This document shows positions 7,680 through 16,470 of a stretch of 64,000 nucleotides of DNA, piece after piece. The notes beneath the pieces were generated by a model. It saw only the letters and a program-made list of their open reading frames with translations, made no database searches and was not told the origin of the DNA. Origin of the DNA: an uncultured Collinsella sp. (GTDB lineage: Bacteria; Actinomycetota; Coriobacteriia; Coriobacteriales; Coriobacteriaceae); the NCBI GenBank assembly GCA_900541645.1, contig UQKQ01000001.1:248001-312000 (forward strand), in the 5' to 3' direction. Both the position numbers and the translations under genes were made by a program. The stretch's first letter is position 1; every line of letters starts with the position of its first letter.

Positions 7680-9053
7680 ATGAATACATCTGAGTACTTA
7701 TCTATGGGTGATGCCGCCCGCCTGTTGGGCGTTACGAAAGCCCGCATATCGCAACTTGCCGCATCGGGAACGCTCGCGTGCGATATTGTGGGCGGACGGA
7801 AGATGGTTGAGTATGATTCTGCGCTCGCTTATCAAAAGGTCCGCAAACGTGGACGCCGTCCTGCGGCCGATGTGGGGCGCAAGTTTACGCTGATGTCGGC
7901 CGACCATGAGGTCGCGCATGTATCATTTGATCCGACACGTGAGTTTCCCTTCGAAATCGCCGAGGTGCTCGATGCGCAGAGGATGCCGTTTGGCACGTGC
8001 TCGAGTTCTTCTCCTACGGTGAATAAACGGGAGCTCAACGTGTGGTGGAGCCATCGGTCGGTGCCCGATGTTCGCCCCGGGCTTATCTCGCGCTACCGCG
8101 AGCTGGGAATTGTCAACGGCGTTGAGGCACCGGTTCAGTGCCTGGGCCTCTCGCTTTCGGATTGCTATTGGCTGCGGCCGGCAGAATGCGACGGGCTCGA
8201 ATGGCGAAACCTCAATTACTTCGAGAATGATTTTGAGCGATCGGCGCCCGAGGGGCGTTCGGGTTGGCTGGAGGGCATCGGTCTTAAAAATCCCGACAAC
8301 ACATCCGAGGGCGAGCTTCCTAAATCGTGGATGATTCGCAACGGTGTTCGCGTTCTGGTCAAGGGGTGCGGCATGGACGACCAACGGCCCTTTAACGAGG
8401 CGGTTGCAACGGCTCTGCATCGTCGCTTGCTTTCCAAGGGGGAGTTTGTTCCTTACACGGTTGAGCGCATGTTCGATGGCCCTGTGTGTCTGTGCGACGA
8501 CTTTCTTGACGGCCGCGAGGAATATGTTCCGGCTGTTTACGTTAAGAACGCCCTTGGTGGCCAGCGAGGAAGTTCGACGTACGACCGGTACTGCCGCTTT
8601 CTTGGTAAGCATGGAGCAGACGAGGCTGCCGTGAGAAGGTCTATGTCGCAGATGATCGTTTGCGATGCCCTTTTGGCCAACAGCGATCGCCATTGGCGAA
8701 ACTTCGGCATCATCCGCAATGTCGACACCCTGGAGATAAAACCTGCTCCGCTGTTCGATAGCGGCAACTGCCTGTGGTACAACGTACCAACTGCCGTGCT
8801 CGCAGCTGGGGAGTTTGGGTTTTCCGCTAAGCCGTTTGGGCCCGACCCTTCCGTCCAGCTGGCGCTTGCGGATTTGCTCGATTGGTTCGATTCATCGCGG
8901 CTCAACGGATTTGTTGATGAGGCGATCGAGATTCTTTCGCAGAGCAAATGGGCCACGGCGGAGGGTCGACTCGAGGCCATCCGCCGCGGCCTCGAGCGTC
9001 GCGTAATCGAGGTTGGTGCCGCTGTTGAGGTACTTCGACACGTGCAGCGATAA
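7680..9053 (+). CDS. HTH-HipA fusion: DNA-binding domain plus HipA-like kinase
   Basis: About 457 residues. Residues 5-55 form an excisionase/MerR-like helix-turn-helix (GDAARLLGVTKARISQLAAS, then a VGGRKMVEYD wing). The C-terminal half carries HipA kinase signatures: LLANSDRHWRNFGII near 331-345, with the catalytic Asp and metal-binding Asn, then KPAPLFDSGN near 354-363, with the DFG-like Asp. HipA toxins phosphorylate a host protein such as GltX and are normally neutralised by a separate HTH partner, HipB. No partner gene is present here and the HTH is fused to the kinase. The ATG at 7680 follows GAGGTG (7665-7670); in-frame GTG 7668 and ATG 7671 are less likely. It appears monocistronic and converges on mnmA. 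Whether it is toxic is not shown. Confidence 0.8.
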   Translation: MNTSEYLSMGDAARLLGVTKARISQLAASGTLACDIVGGRKMVEYDSALAYQKVRKRGRRPAADVGRKFTLMSADHEVAHVSFDPTREFPFEIAEVLDAQRMPFGTCSSSSPTVNKRELNVWWSHRSVPDVRPGLISRYRELGIVNGVEAPVQCLGLSLSDCYWLRPAECDGLEWRNLNYFENDFERSAPEGRSGWLEGIGLKNPDNTSEGELPKSWMIRNGVRVLVKGCGMDDQRPFNEAVATALHRRLLSKGEFVPYTVERMFDGPVCLCDDFLDGREEYVPAVYVKNALGGQRGSSTYDRYCRFLGKHGADEAAVRRSMSQMIVCDALLANSDRHWRNFGIIRNVDTLEIKPAPLFDSGNCLWYNVPTAVLAAGEFGFSAKPFGPDPSVQLALADLLDWFDSSRLNGFVDEAIEILSQSKWATAEGRLEAIRRGLERRVIEVGAAVEVLRHVQR

Positions 9054-9061
9054 ACCCGCGG

Positions 9062-10162
9062 CTACTTAAGTGCGCCGGTCACGGTGCCGCCGCCCAGGAC
9101 GATGTCGCCGCGATAGACTACAACGGCTTGGCCGGGGGCGATGGCGCGCTGCGGCTCGTCAAAGGTCAGCAACATTTGCCCGTCTTCGCCGCACGTAAGG
9201 ATCGCTGCCTGGTCTTTCTGTCGGTAGCGGTACTTGGCGCCCACGCGGATGCCGCCGGCATCCAGCTCGGCCTCCATGCGGTCGGCAGGGGCGCTCCAGA
9301 TCCAGTCGTTGGCCGTGAGCGCCGTGGCCGTCAGGTCCTCTGCCTCGCCCAGATGCACGGTGTTGTTGACGGCGTCGACACCCGTTACGTACACGGGATG
9401 CGCCATCGCGACGCCCAGGCCCTTGCGCTGGCCGATGGTGTAGCGCAGCGCGCCGTTGTGGCGCCCGACCACGCTGCCGTCGCGCCACATAATGTCGCCC
9501 GGTGCAGCGGGATGTCCGCAACGGCGCTCGATATAGCCCGCGTAGTCACCGTCTGGAATAAAGCAGATATCCTCGCTTTCGGCCTTCTTGGCGTTGATGA
9601 AGCCCTGCTCGGCGGCAATCCGGCGCACGTTGCGCTCCTTGTCCAGACCCGCCAGCGGAAAAATCGTGCGCGCCAGACGCTCCTGCGTAAGCGAATACAA
9701 AAAGTAACTCTGGTCCTTTTTGGGGTCCTCGCCGCGATGCAGCTGCCAGGTGCCGTCTGCCGCCTGGCTTGTTTTGGCGTAATGGCCCGTGGCGATGTAG
9801 TCGCAGCCCATGTCCAGCGCTGCATCGAGCAGCGCGCCAAACTTAATATGGCGGTTGCAGATGATACACGGATTGGGCGTCAGCCCCTCCTGGTAGGCGT
9901 TCATAAAACGCTCGACAACGTTGCGGTCGAAGGTTTGCTGCAAGTCGAGCACGTGATGGGGTATCCCCAGGCGCTCGGCGACGGCCTTTGCATCGGCGAT
10001 GTCGTGGTCGACCTTACTCATGCCCGTGGCGGGATCGGGCGCGGGGCAGGTGAGGCGCATGGTGGCACCGACACATTCGTAACCCTGACTTTTGAGCAGA
10101 TACGCGGTCACGCTGGAATCGACGCCGCCGCTCATGGCGACGAGCACGCGCTTGTTGTGCAT
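9062..10162 (-). CDS. mnmA: tRNA-specific 2-thiouridylase MnmA
   Basis: A 366-residue enzyme that thiolates U34 of the tRNAs for Lys, Glu and Gln, using ATP to adenylate the uracil and a persulfide as sulfur donor. The ATP-binding PP-loop SGGVDSS is at residues 10-16. The two catalytic cysteines are in NPCIICNRHIKFG (near residue 100) and EDICFIPDGDY (near 198). The tRNA-binding C-terminal barrel is complete, so the length is normal. AAGGAG lies nine bases before the ATG. It sits downstream of cysK on the same strand, but a terminator separates them. The link to sulfur supply from cysK is suggestive only. Confidence 0.97.
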   Translation of the reverse strand: MHNKRVLVAMSGGVDSSVTAYLLKSQGYECVGATMRLTCPAPDPATGMSKVDHDIADAKAVAERLGIPHHVLDLQQTFDRNVVERFMNAYQEGLTPNPCIICNRHIKFGALLDAALDMGCDYIATGHYAKTSQAADGTWQLHRGEDPKKDQSYFLYSLTQERLARTIFPLAGLDKERNVRRIAAEQGFINAKKAESEDICFIPDGDYAGYIERRCGHPAAPGDIMWRDGSVVGRHNGALRYTIGQRKGLGVAMAHPVYVTGVDAVNNTVHLGEAEDLTATALTANDWIWSAPADRMEAELDAGGIRVGAKYRYRQKDQAAILTCGEDGQMLLTFDEPQRAIAPGQAVVVYRGDIVLGGGTVTGALK

Positions 10163-10191
10163 GGGGAGGTTCTCCTTGGTGGCATGTGGCC

Positions 10192-10230
10192 AAAAAAGAA
10201 AAGCGGCGCGGGAGGCTGGTTCCGCGCCGC
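10192..10230 (-). terminator. Rho-independent terminator after cysK
   Basis: Read on the minus strand, GCGGCGCGG (10230-10222) pairs with CCGCGCCGC (10211-10203), then a T-rich tail TTTTCTTTTTTG. It separates cysK from mnmA. Confidence 0.88.
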
Positions 10231-10342
10231 AGACATTGTAGCAAGTTCGGGCGTCCTGTGGGACACCCTGTTGGGATGAGCTCAGGCTGCCAGAAGAGAG
10301 GGGAGACCGGCGTGCCTTGGACTCGTTCTAAGAACGAGAGCT

Positions 10343-11281
10343 CTAGTCCTGGAAGAGTGCCGTGGACAGGTAGCGCTCGCCGGTGTCGGCGAGCAGCGCC
10401 ACGATGGTCTTGCCCTCGTTCTCGGGGCGCTTGGCCAGCTGCAGTGCGGCCCACACGGCGGCGCCGGACGAAATGCCCACGAGCACGCCCTCCTTGTGGC
10501 CCACGGCGCGGCCGGTGGCAAAGGCGTCGTCGTTCTCGACGGGGATGATCTCGTCGTAGACCTGGGTGTCGAGGACGTCGGGCACAAAGCCGGCACCGAT
10601 ACCCTGGATCTTATGCGGGCCGGCCTGGCCCTTGGAGAGCACCGGGGAGGTGGCGGGCTCGACGGCGACGACCTGAATCTCGGGGTTTTGCTCCTTGAGG
10701 AACTCGCCCACGCCGGTCACGGTGCCGCCGGTGCCGACGCCGGCGACGAAGATGCCGACCTTGCCGTCGGTGTCGTCCCAGATCTCGGGGCCGGTCGTGG
10801 CCTTGTGAATGGCCGGGTTCGCGGGGTTCACAAACTGGCCGGCGATGATGCTGTTGGGGGTCTCCTTCTGCAACTCTTCGGCCTTGGCGATAGCGCCCTT
10901 CATGCCTTTGGAGCCGTCGGTGAGCACGAGCTGCGCACCGTATGCCTGCATCAGCTTCCGGCGCTCGACGGACATGGTCTCGGGCATGGTGATGATCACC
11001 TTGTAGCCGCGGGCCGCCGCCACCGAAGCGATGCCGACGCCGGTGTTGCCGCTCGTGGGCTCGATGATGGTGTAGTCGCCACCGCGCACGAGCTTGCCGG
11101 CCTTCTCGGCCTCGTCAATCATGTTCTTGGCGACGCGGTCTTTGACGGACCCGGCGGGGTTGAAGTATTCCAGTTTGACGAGCACACGGGCCTTGAGGTC
11201 CTCGTCGGCCTCGAAGTGGGTGAGCTCCAGAAGCGGGGTGTGGCCGATAAGCTGATCGATGGACGTGTAAACATTGCTCAT
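10343..11281 (-). CDS. cysK: Cysteine synthase A (O-acetylserine sulfhydrylase)
   Basis: A 312-residue PLP enzyme that makes L-cysteine from O-acetylserine and sulfide. The PLP-binding lysine is Lys47 in NPAGSVKDR. The asparagine loop TSGNTGVGI, the phosphate loop [10 protein letters not shown] and the C-terminal GISSGAA segment are all intact. Its start is supported by GGAGG shortly before the ATG (read as TTTGGAGGTTCACC). An Rrf2-family regulator is encoded divergently, 253 bases away, the arrangement expected for cysteine- or iron-sulfur-responsive control. Confidence 0.97.
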   Translation of the reverse strand: MSNVYTSIDQLIGHTPLLELTHFEADEDLKARVLVKLEYFNPAGSVKDRVAKNMIDEAEKAGKLVRGGDYTIIEPTSGNTGVGIASVAAARGYKVIITMPETMSVERRKLMQAYGAQLVLTDGSKGMKGAIAKAEELQKETPNSIIAGQFVNPANPAIHKATTGPEIWDDTDGKVGIFVAGVGTGGTVTGVGEFLKEQNPEIQVVAVEPATSPVLSKGQAGPHKIQGIGAGFVPDVLDTQVYDEIIPVENDDAFATGRAVGHKEGVLVGISSGAAVWAALQLAKRPENEGKTIVALLADTGERYLSTALFQD

Positions 11282-11356
11282 GGTGAACCTCCAAAGTGTT
11301 CAAATGACTGGATACCGTGTGGTTTTACGGTGTGTGTGGCAGCGAAACCCACAAAC

Positions 11357-11421
11357 CCTATAGGTTGTTCGTTTTGCTGTTGGCAAGCATAGTAGACAGT
11401 AAAGCCTAGTAACGCAATAGG
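11357..11421. promoter_or_regulatory. Candidate Rrf2-regulator sites between cysK and the regulator gene
   Basis: The divergent region holds a perfect palindrome CCTATAGG (11357-11364) and a spaced pair CCTA (11405-11408) with TAGG (11418-11421). Both lie upstream of cysK on the minus strand. They are candidates for binding by the adjacent Rrf2 protein, but the motif is short and could be chance. Confidence 0.3.
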
Positions 11422-11534
11422 AAATAGAAGATTATTACGAGTCGATTAACCATCTTGACGGGAATAGGTATTTTCAAAACCAATTTTTCGGCTAGAATTT
11501 CTACGAATTAAAAGACCGAAAGGCAGCTATATAT

Positions 11535-11963
11535 ATGTTGGTTTCCACAAAGGGCAGATATGCCCTGCGCGTTATGGTCGACCTGGCCGAGCACCAGGCG
11601 ACAGGCCGTATCCCGCTTAAAGAGATTGCGGCGCGTCAGGGTATTTCGGAGAAGTACCTCGAGAATATTCTGGCTACGCTCGTGCGCGCCAACATGCTCT
11701 CGGGCATGCGCGGCAAGGGCGGCGGCTATGTGCTCACGCGCCCGCCCGAGCAGTACACGGTGGGCGAGATCTTGCGCCTGACCGAGGGCAGTCTGGCGCC
11801 GGTCGCCTGCCTGGATGGCGACTGCAAGGGTTGCTCGCGCTCTGACGAGTGCCCCACGCTCGACGTGTGGAAGAACCTGGACAAGCTTATCAACGACTAC
11901 CTCGACGGTGTGACGCTCGATCAACTTGTCGCTCCCAACGAAGGCTACGACTACGTGATCTAG
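11535..11963 (+). CDS. Rrf2 family transcriptional regulator with four cysteines
   Basis: A 142-residue winged-helix regulator of the Rrf2 family, which includes IscR (iron-sulfur sensor), CymR (cysteine metabolism) and NsrR (nitric oxide). The start MLVSTKGRYALRVMVDLAEH and the recognition region ISEKYLENILATL are typical. Cysteines at 92, 97, 100 and 106 match the region where IscR binds its [2Fe-2S] cluster (Cys 92, 98, 104), so cluster binding is plausible. CymR normally lacks these cysteines, yet the gene is divergent from cysK. A regulator sensing both sulfur supply and cluster status is a reasonable inference. AAAGG lies about 12 bases before the ATG, a weak site. Confidence 0.93.
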   Translation: MLVSTKGRYALRVMVDLAEHQATGRIPLKEIAARQGISEKYLENILATLVRANMLSGMRGKGGGYVLTRPPEQYTVGEILRLTEGSLAPVACLDGDCKGCSRSDECPTLDVWKNLDKLINDYLDGVTLDQLVAPNEGYDYVI

Positions 11964-11968
11964 CCCAC

Positions 11969-11999
11969 CTGCCATTTGGGGACGGGGTGGAAATGGCAG
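11969..11999. repeat. Short hairpin with G-rich loop
   Basis: CTGCCATTT (11969-11977) pairs with AAATGGCAG (11991-11999) around GGGGACGGGGTGG. The loop shares a TTTGGGGACGG core with the repeat at 13150. It has no T-run, so termination is uncertain. Confidence 0.5.
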
Positions 12000-12030
12000 A
12001 TTCTCTCGCCCTTTGAGACTTGGCAAATAA

Positions 12031-12068
12031 GAAGGCCGCCCATTTTTGTGATGGGCGGCCTTCGTTTT
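12031..12068. terminator. Bidirectional terminator between the Rrf2 and holin-like genes
   Basis: GAAGGCCGCCCAT (12031-12043) and ATGGGCGGCCTTC (12051-12063) form a perfect 13-bp stem followed by GTTTT. It lies between convergent genes. Confidence 0.85.
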
Positions 12069-12103
12069 GGGCTGTTGAGACGGGCGCGGCCGGAATGGCC
12101 GTT

Positions 12104-12469
12104 TTAGCCCTCGGCGATGCTGTCGAGGATGCTGCGCATGATGGACACCAGGATGCTGCCCATGAAGGCCGATCCAAAGCTGGCGATGGAGATACCCGCG
12201 CCCAGCAGATTGACCGACAGATAGCTGGCCAGCTCGAGCATAAAGCTGTTGACTACGAGCTGAAAAATACCCAGCGTAATGATCGTGAGCGGCAGCGAGA
12301 TAACCGTCAGGAACGGCTTGACGAGCGAATCGACGATGTTCAGGAACAGTCCCACGAAGGCGAAACAGACCCAGGCCTCGGCAAAACCGAAGGGCTGGAT
12401 GCCGGGGACGAGGAACGTGGCAATCGCGATGGCGATCGAGGTAAAGAGCCAGTTAAGCATAAAGCGCAT
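12104..12469 (-). CDS. Phage holin family 4-type small membrane protein
   Basis: A 121-residue, very hydrophobic protein with about four membrane segments. It matches the PF04020 group, named for a phage holin but found widely as chromosomal membrane proteins of unknown role. Features include the N-terminal helix WLFTSIAIAIATFLVPGI, the conserved SLVKPFLTVISLPLTIITLG stretch and a glycine-rich last helix. There is no endolysin or other phage gene nearby, so a lysis function is unlikely. The start ATG at 12469 is preceded by a weak AAGGA-like site. The gene is monocistronic. Confidence 0.8.
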   Translation of the reverse strand: MRFMLNWLFTSIAIAIATFLVPGIQPFGFAEAWVCFAFVGLFLNIVDSLVKPFLTVISLPLTIITLGIFQLVVNSFMLELASYLSVNLLGAGISIASFGSAFMGSILVSIMRSILDSIAEG

Positions 12470-12793
12470 GGTGTGAATCCTTTCTTGCGCAGGGTGCGTC
12501 GGCGTCGCGTGAAGCGGTTTGCTGCGGCAGCTTGGACGGCCGCTCGGGTGTGCCGCCTTGTTCGGCCGCCCATTGTCTCAGATATTCGTGGAGCTTACGT
12601 GCGCATTCGGTTTCAAAACGGCGTTCGTCCTGAAAAACGCGCCGCTGGCAGAGAGTCTTGTCGCTTTAGTTTGGTGGTGTGCTACACTGCTACGGGCAAA
12701 AGCCACAGGCGTTGCCCTATTGCATAGAACGGGCGAACGATGCCCGATGTCAGTATCAACTTCGATGCCTTATGGCGGGTTTGGCGGTGATCG
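12470..12793. other. Intergenic region between the holin-like and yerC genes
   Basis: No gene is visible in these 324 bases. A possible promoter is TTGTCG (12658) with TACACT (12683-12688) at a long 19-base spacing. The transcribed leader would hold two small hairpins: GGGCAA/TTGCCC (12694-12717) and CGGGC/GCCCG (12730-12746). I recognise no riboswitch. Confidence 0.35.
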
Positions 12794-13093
12794 ATGAATA
12801 TCGAGAACATGTTTGACAAGCCTGATGTCAAGCAGCTGGTCCACGCATTTAGTCTTTTGGATGACGAGAAGGATATCCAGGCTTTTTTGACCGATATCTG
12901 CACGCCGCGCGAGATCTGCGATCTTTCGCAACGTCTGCAGGTTGCGCGTTATCTGGATGAGGGCGAGCCTTATGTTGAGGTTCAGGCCCGCACCGGCGCT
13001 TCGTCCACTACGGTGAGCCGCGTTTCAAAGGCACTCAACGGCGAGTACGGTGGCTATCGCAAGATCCTCATCAAGCTGGAGGATGGCGAGTAG
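12794..13093 (+). CDS. YerC/YecD family TrpR-related protein
   Basis: A 99-residue helix-turn-helix protein of the TrpR superfamily. Characteristic pieces are LTDICTPREICDLSQRLQVA and the recognition helix region ASSTTVSRVSKALNGEYGGY. Family members are small repressors whose ligand and targets are generally unknown; tryptophan binding should not be assumed. In Bacillus the yerC gene lies beside the pcrA helicase operon, and here the next operon also encodes a UvrD-like helicase. The ATG follows a weak purine-rich site. A terminator ends the gene before the addB-like gene. Confidence 0.88.
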   Translation: MNIENMFDKPDVKQLVHAFSLLDDEKDIQAFLTDICTPREICDLSQRLQVARYLDEGEPYVEVQARTGASSTTVSRVSKALNGEYGGYRKILIKLEDGE

Positions 13094-13120
13094 GCCAGCG
13101 GCAACAAACGAATTGCGCAG

Positions 13121-13147
13121 AACCGTCCCTTCGGGGGCGGTTTTTTG
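13121..13147 (+). terminator. Rho-independent terminator after yerC
   Basis: AACCGTCCC (13121-13129), a TTCG tetraloop and GGGGCGGTT (13134-13142), running into six T residues. Confidence 0.88.
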
Positions 13148-13149
13148 AT

Positions 13150-13225
13150 CCTTTGGGGACGGAGGAAAACGGATCACTGGGTTAGACTGACCTCCTCGGT
13201 GATCCATTTTCCTCCGTCTCCAAGG
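13150..13225. repeat. REP-like imperfect inverted repeat
   Basis: Arms of 28 bases (13150-13177) and 27 bases (13199-13225) pair almost completely around a 21-base loop; the left arm begins CCTTTGGGGACGGAGG. It is intergenic, has no ORF and no T-run. The TTTGGGGACGG core recurs at 11975. It is probably a REP-type element; its effect on expression of the addB-like gene is unknown. Confidence 0.7.
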
Positions 13226-13314
13226 GGTCAAATCTGTTGGCGTGGGGCAAATCTGTCCGCGCGGGCGGGTAGGATGGAAACATTGAATATTGCGAACGGT
13301 TTGAGTGGAGGACC

Positions 13315-16300
13315 ATGCCTGTTCGAATCTATACCACCAACGCCGGCGCGGATTTGAGCGATGCCGAGGCGGCGCTGCTTGCCGACCTTATTGCCCGCCA
13401 CGGGCGTGCCGTGCTGCTGGCGCCAACGTTTGCCGAGCTCGACCTGTGCCGTCATGATGCGGCGGAAGCCGGCGTTTCGCTGGGTATTGACTACAAGACG
13501 CCTACATCGTGGCTTCGCTCGCTTTGGGAGCTTTTGGGCGACGGGCGCGGTTTCGTCGACAACCTGCAGCGCCAGATGCTGTTTTCGGACATGGTAGCGC
13601 GCCTCGACGACGCCGACCTGCAGCCGCTTTCGCGCAGCCAGGGCACGGTGCGTATGCTCGCGCGTATGGCTCGCGATGTGCTGCCGGGTGTGGCAGGGAC
13701 AGGCGCCGAGCGTTGCTGCGACAACGTTTGCAAGCCCAAGCCCAAAAGCGACGCCGAGGCTCGCGTGTTTGAACTTTTGTGCGCCTATGCGCGCGGTTTG
13801 GACCGTCGAGATATGGTCGAGCCCTGCGAGGCGGCTGACATTATGGCCGGCGCTTTGGCCGACAACCTGCCGGGGTGCGCCCGCGCCGTTTGCGTGTGCG
13901 GCGTCACGTCATTTACGTATAGCCTGCTCGAGCTGCTGTCCGCCGTGGCAAACAACGGGGGAGAGGTTGTCGTGCTGCTTGCCCGCGAGCAAGCGGCGAT
14001 GCGCGAGGAGCTTGCCGCGGCATTTGATGTCCGCGGTGTGCTGTTTGAGATCGCGCCGCTGGGGGAGGGCGCCGCCGCGCCCCAGACTGCCTCCAAGTCC
14101 GCTGCTCAGCCTGCCTTTATTGAGGTCGCCGGCCCCCATGCCCGTGCCCATGCTTATGCGGACGTCATCGATAAGTTGGTGAAAGCGCACAAGGAGTCCA
14201 AGGACGATAAAGCTGCTGCAACACCCGCCGACCCCGTACGCGTGCTCGTTGTTTCTGCCCGGGCACCCCAGCTGTTCGGCGAGCTTGCCGCTCGTTTGGC
14301 GGCGCGCCACGTTGCTGCCGAGACGGCCGAGTTCACGGCGTTTTCCCAATCCATTGCGGGCAGGCAGTTCACGGCGCTCGCCAACCTGATCGAGCGTATG
14401 AAGGCCGCCGACGAAGGGGCAGCTTCTAAGACTGAGTGGTGGCCCGCTCCGGAGCTTACCGACTGGATTTACAGCCCGCTTTCGGGTGCCGACGCCGCCA
14501 GCGCGCGCACGTTCGACAAGAATATGCGACTGTCGCGCAGCAAGACCACTGCGGGCGTCAAGAGCCTGCTGCAGAGCGTGCAGGGCCAGGTGAGGGGCGC
14601 GCGTAAAGCGGCGAGCGACGAGAACTGGTTTAAGAACGTGCCGTGCGTGATCTCGGACGTGTTCCAGGCGCTGTGGCGCGACAAACCCGTGACGGCGCTC
14701 AAGGCCATGCTTGCCGTTGCCGAGGCACTGCCCGATCGCGCACTTGGCGGTCTCGACGGTCAGGCCCGTCGCCAGGCGGAGGTGGCCCTGCTGCGCCACG
14801 TCATCGACATCCTTATGAATGGCGCCCGTGCGCTCGACGTGTCGCAGGCCGCGACCGTGCCCGTGCTCGATGACATTCGAACCAAGGTGGACAAGCGTAG
14901 CGCCGCCTACGATTACGAGACCTACGAGGTTGACCGTGCGCCACGCGCCCAGGTTCGCTTTGCTTCGCTTGCCGATGCGGCGGCTCTGCGCCCCGGCAGC
15001 TACGATGCCGTGCTGTTTGCCGATGTCGATCTGGACAGCTATCCGCTCTCACACGAAGAGGGGCCGCTGACCACGCTGACGGCGAGCCTCGGTCGCGAGG
15101 GCGTGACGCTTGAGCCTGCGGCCTTGCTGCGCGCACGCTTTGGCCGCGCGATACAAGCGTCGCGCGGTCCGGTTGCGCTTGCCCGCGTGACGCACGATCG
15201 CCAGGCGCGCGAGTGCTACCCGGCTGCCGTGTGGACCGAGTTGCGGGCGCATGCCGAGGCCGCTAACGATGCTAAGGCCGCTGACGCCGACAAGGCCGCT
15301 GACGACGCTAAGGCCGTTGGCGCCGACAAGGCGAAGTGCGTGGGTGAGGGCGATATCGTAAGGGACTTCGATCCCGCGGCAGGCGAAGGTTTTAGGCGCG
15401 AGCGCGTGACCTGCGAAGCTCCTCAGCATCTGAGCGATGAAGCCATTCCGTATCTGGTCCTGCGCCGTCGCGATGGCGAGGGCGAGGATGCGCCGCTGGT
15501 GCCGCGCCTGACGTCTGCCTCGCAGATCGAGGCCTATTCGACCTGCCCGCTGTGCTGGTTCGTCTCGTATCGCGTCAAACCCCAGTCGATCGACGCCGGC
15601 TTTGGCAACATGGAGAAGGGCAACTTTGTCCATGACGTGCTGGAGCACTTGCATGCCCGTCTGCCCCAGGAGGGCATGGAGCGCGTGACGCCCGAGAACC
15701 TGCCACGTGCTCAGGAGCTGCTGCACGAGGTCTTTGCCGAGACCCTGGCCGAGCACGCCGGCAAGCGCGGTACCGAGGGCCCGCTGGTGCCGCTCTCTCC
15801 AGTGGAGGAGCGCCAAGTGGCCGAGATTTTGCCGCAGCTGGAGGGCGTGCTTGCCTATGAAGCCGAGGCGCTCGCGCCCTTCGCGCCGCGCTACCTGGAG
15901 TTTGCGTTCAACGAGCTCCAGGTCGAGTATGCCGGCTGGCCGCTTGGCGGGCGCATCGACCGCGTGGACGTGGACGCCGAGAATCGCGCCGTGGTAATCG
16001 ACTACAAGCATCGCACGGGCGTTGAGGAGTTTAAGCTCGCCGACCCTACGGTGCGCGACGAGGAATCAGGCACGGCGCCCATCGACGATCCGCGGTGGCT
16101 GCCGCCCCATACCCAGACGCTTATCTATGCGCAGGCTATGCGCCGGGCGCTGGATCTGGACACCCGCGCGGCGCTCTATTTTTCGACCAAGGGCGGCAAA
16201 CCGGCGCTGCGAGGCGCCGCGAGTGCCGAGCTGCTCGAGGAGGAGCGTGGTGACGGCCGCATCCCGGGGCTTAAGAAGGGCTTTCCCGGCGAGGGCGGCA

Positions 16301-16467
16301 GCATGGACTTCGACGCCCTGCTCGATCGCGTGGAGGACGGCATCGCCGAGCGCCTGCGCGAGCTCGAGGCAGGCAACGTTGCCGCCGTCGACCCGGCGTC
16401 GACGCAGGCCGCGCATGCGCGCTGCTCGTATAACCACGAAGGAACGTTTGTAAGGAGGGACGTGTAG
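13315..16467 (+). CDS. AddB-like PD-(D/E)XK nuclease
   Basis: A 1050-residue protein and probable partner of the AddA-like helicase-nuclease, acting in double-strand break end resection. The C-terminal PD-(D/E)XK domain carries GGRIDRVDVD (about residues 877-886) and VVIDYKHR (about 893-900), with the catalytic Asp and Lys. Typical AddB has an N-terminal Walker A and a four-cysteine iron-sulfur cluster. Here the N-terminus (MPVRIYTTNAGADLSDAE) has no GxxGxGKT, and only CPLC (near 743-746) and one late Cys (ARCSYNHEG) are seen where the cluster should be. The ATG at 13315 is preceded by GGAGG. Three bases separate its stop from the next start, so the two genes are co-translated. A low-complexity Ala-Asp-Lys stretch lies near 645-675. 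Confidence 0.85.
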   Translation: MPVRIYTTNAGADLSDAEAALLADLIARHGRAVLLAPTFAELDLCRHDAAEAGVSLGIDYKTPTSWLRSLWELLGDGRGFVDNLQRQMLFSDMVARLDDADLQPLSRSQGTVRMLARMARDVLPGVAGTGAERCCDNVCKPKPKSDAEARVFELLCAYARGLDRRDMVEPCEAADIMAGALADNLPGCARAVCVCGVTSFTYSLLELLSAVANNGGEVVVLLAREQAAMREELAAAFDVRGVLFEIAPLGEGAAAPQTASKSAAQPAFIEVAGPHARAHAYADVIDKLVKAHKESKDDKAAATPADPVRVLVVSARAPQLFGELAARLAARHVAAETAEFTAFSQSIAGRQFTALANLIERMKAADEGAASKTEWWPAPELTDWIYSPLSGADAASARTFDKNMRLSRSKTTAGVKSLLQSVQGQVRGARKAASDENWFKNVPCVISDVFQALWRDKPVTALKAMLAVAEALPDRALGGLDGQARRQAEVALLRHVIDILMNGARALDVSQAATVPVLDDIRTKVDKRSAAYDYETYEVDRAPRAQVRFASLADAAALRPGSYDAVLFADVDLDSYPLSHEEGPLTTLTASLGREGVTLEPAALLRARFGRAIQASRGPVALARVTHDRQARECYPAAVWTELRAHAEAANDAKAADADKAADDAKAVGADKAKCVGEGDIVRDFDPAAGEGFRRERVTCEAPQHLSDEAIPYLVLRRRDGEGEDAPLVPRLTSASQIEAYSTCPLCWFVSYRVKPQSIDAGFGNMEKGNFVHDVLEHLHARLPQEGMERVTPENLPRAQELLHEVFAETLAEHAGKRGTEGPLVPLSPVEERQVAEILPQLEGVLAYEAEALAPFAPRYLEFAFNELQVEYAGWPLGGRIDRVDVDAENRAVVIDYKHRTGVEEFKLADPTVRDEESGTAPIDDPRWLPPHTQTLIYAQAMRRALDLDTRAALYFSTKGGKPALRGAASAELLEEERGDGRIPGLKKGFPGEGGSMDFDALLDRVEDGIAERLRELEAGNVAAVDPASTQAAHARCSYNHEGTFVRRDV

Positions 16468-16470
16468 ACC

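Noticed and set aside
12104..12469. A prophage indicated by the holin-family gene
   Set aside because: No other phage gene is nearby, and PF04020 proteins are mostly ordinary chromosomal membrane proteins.
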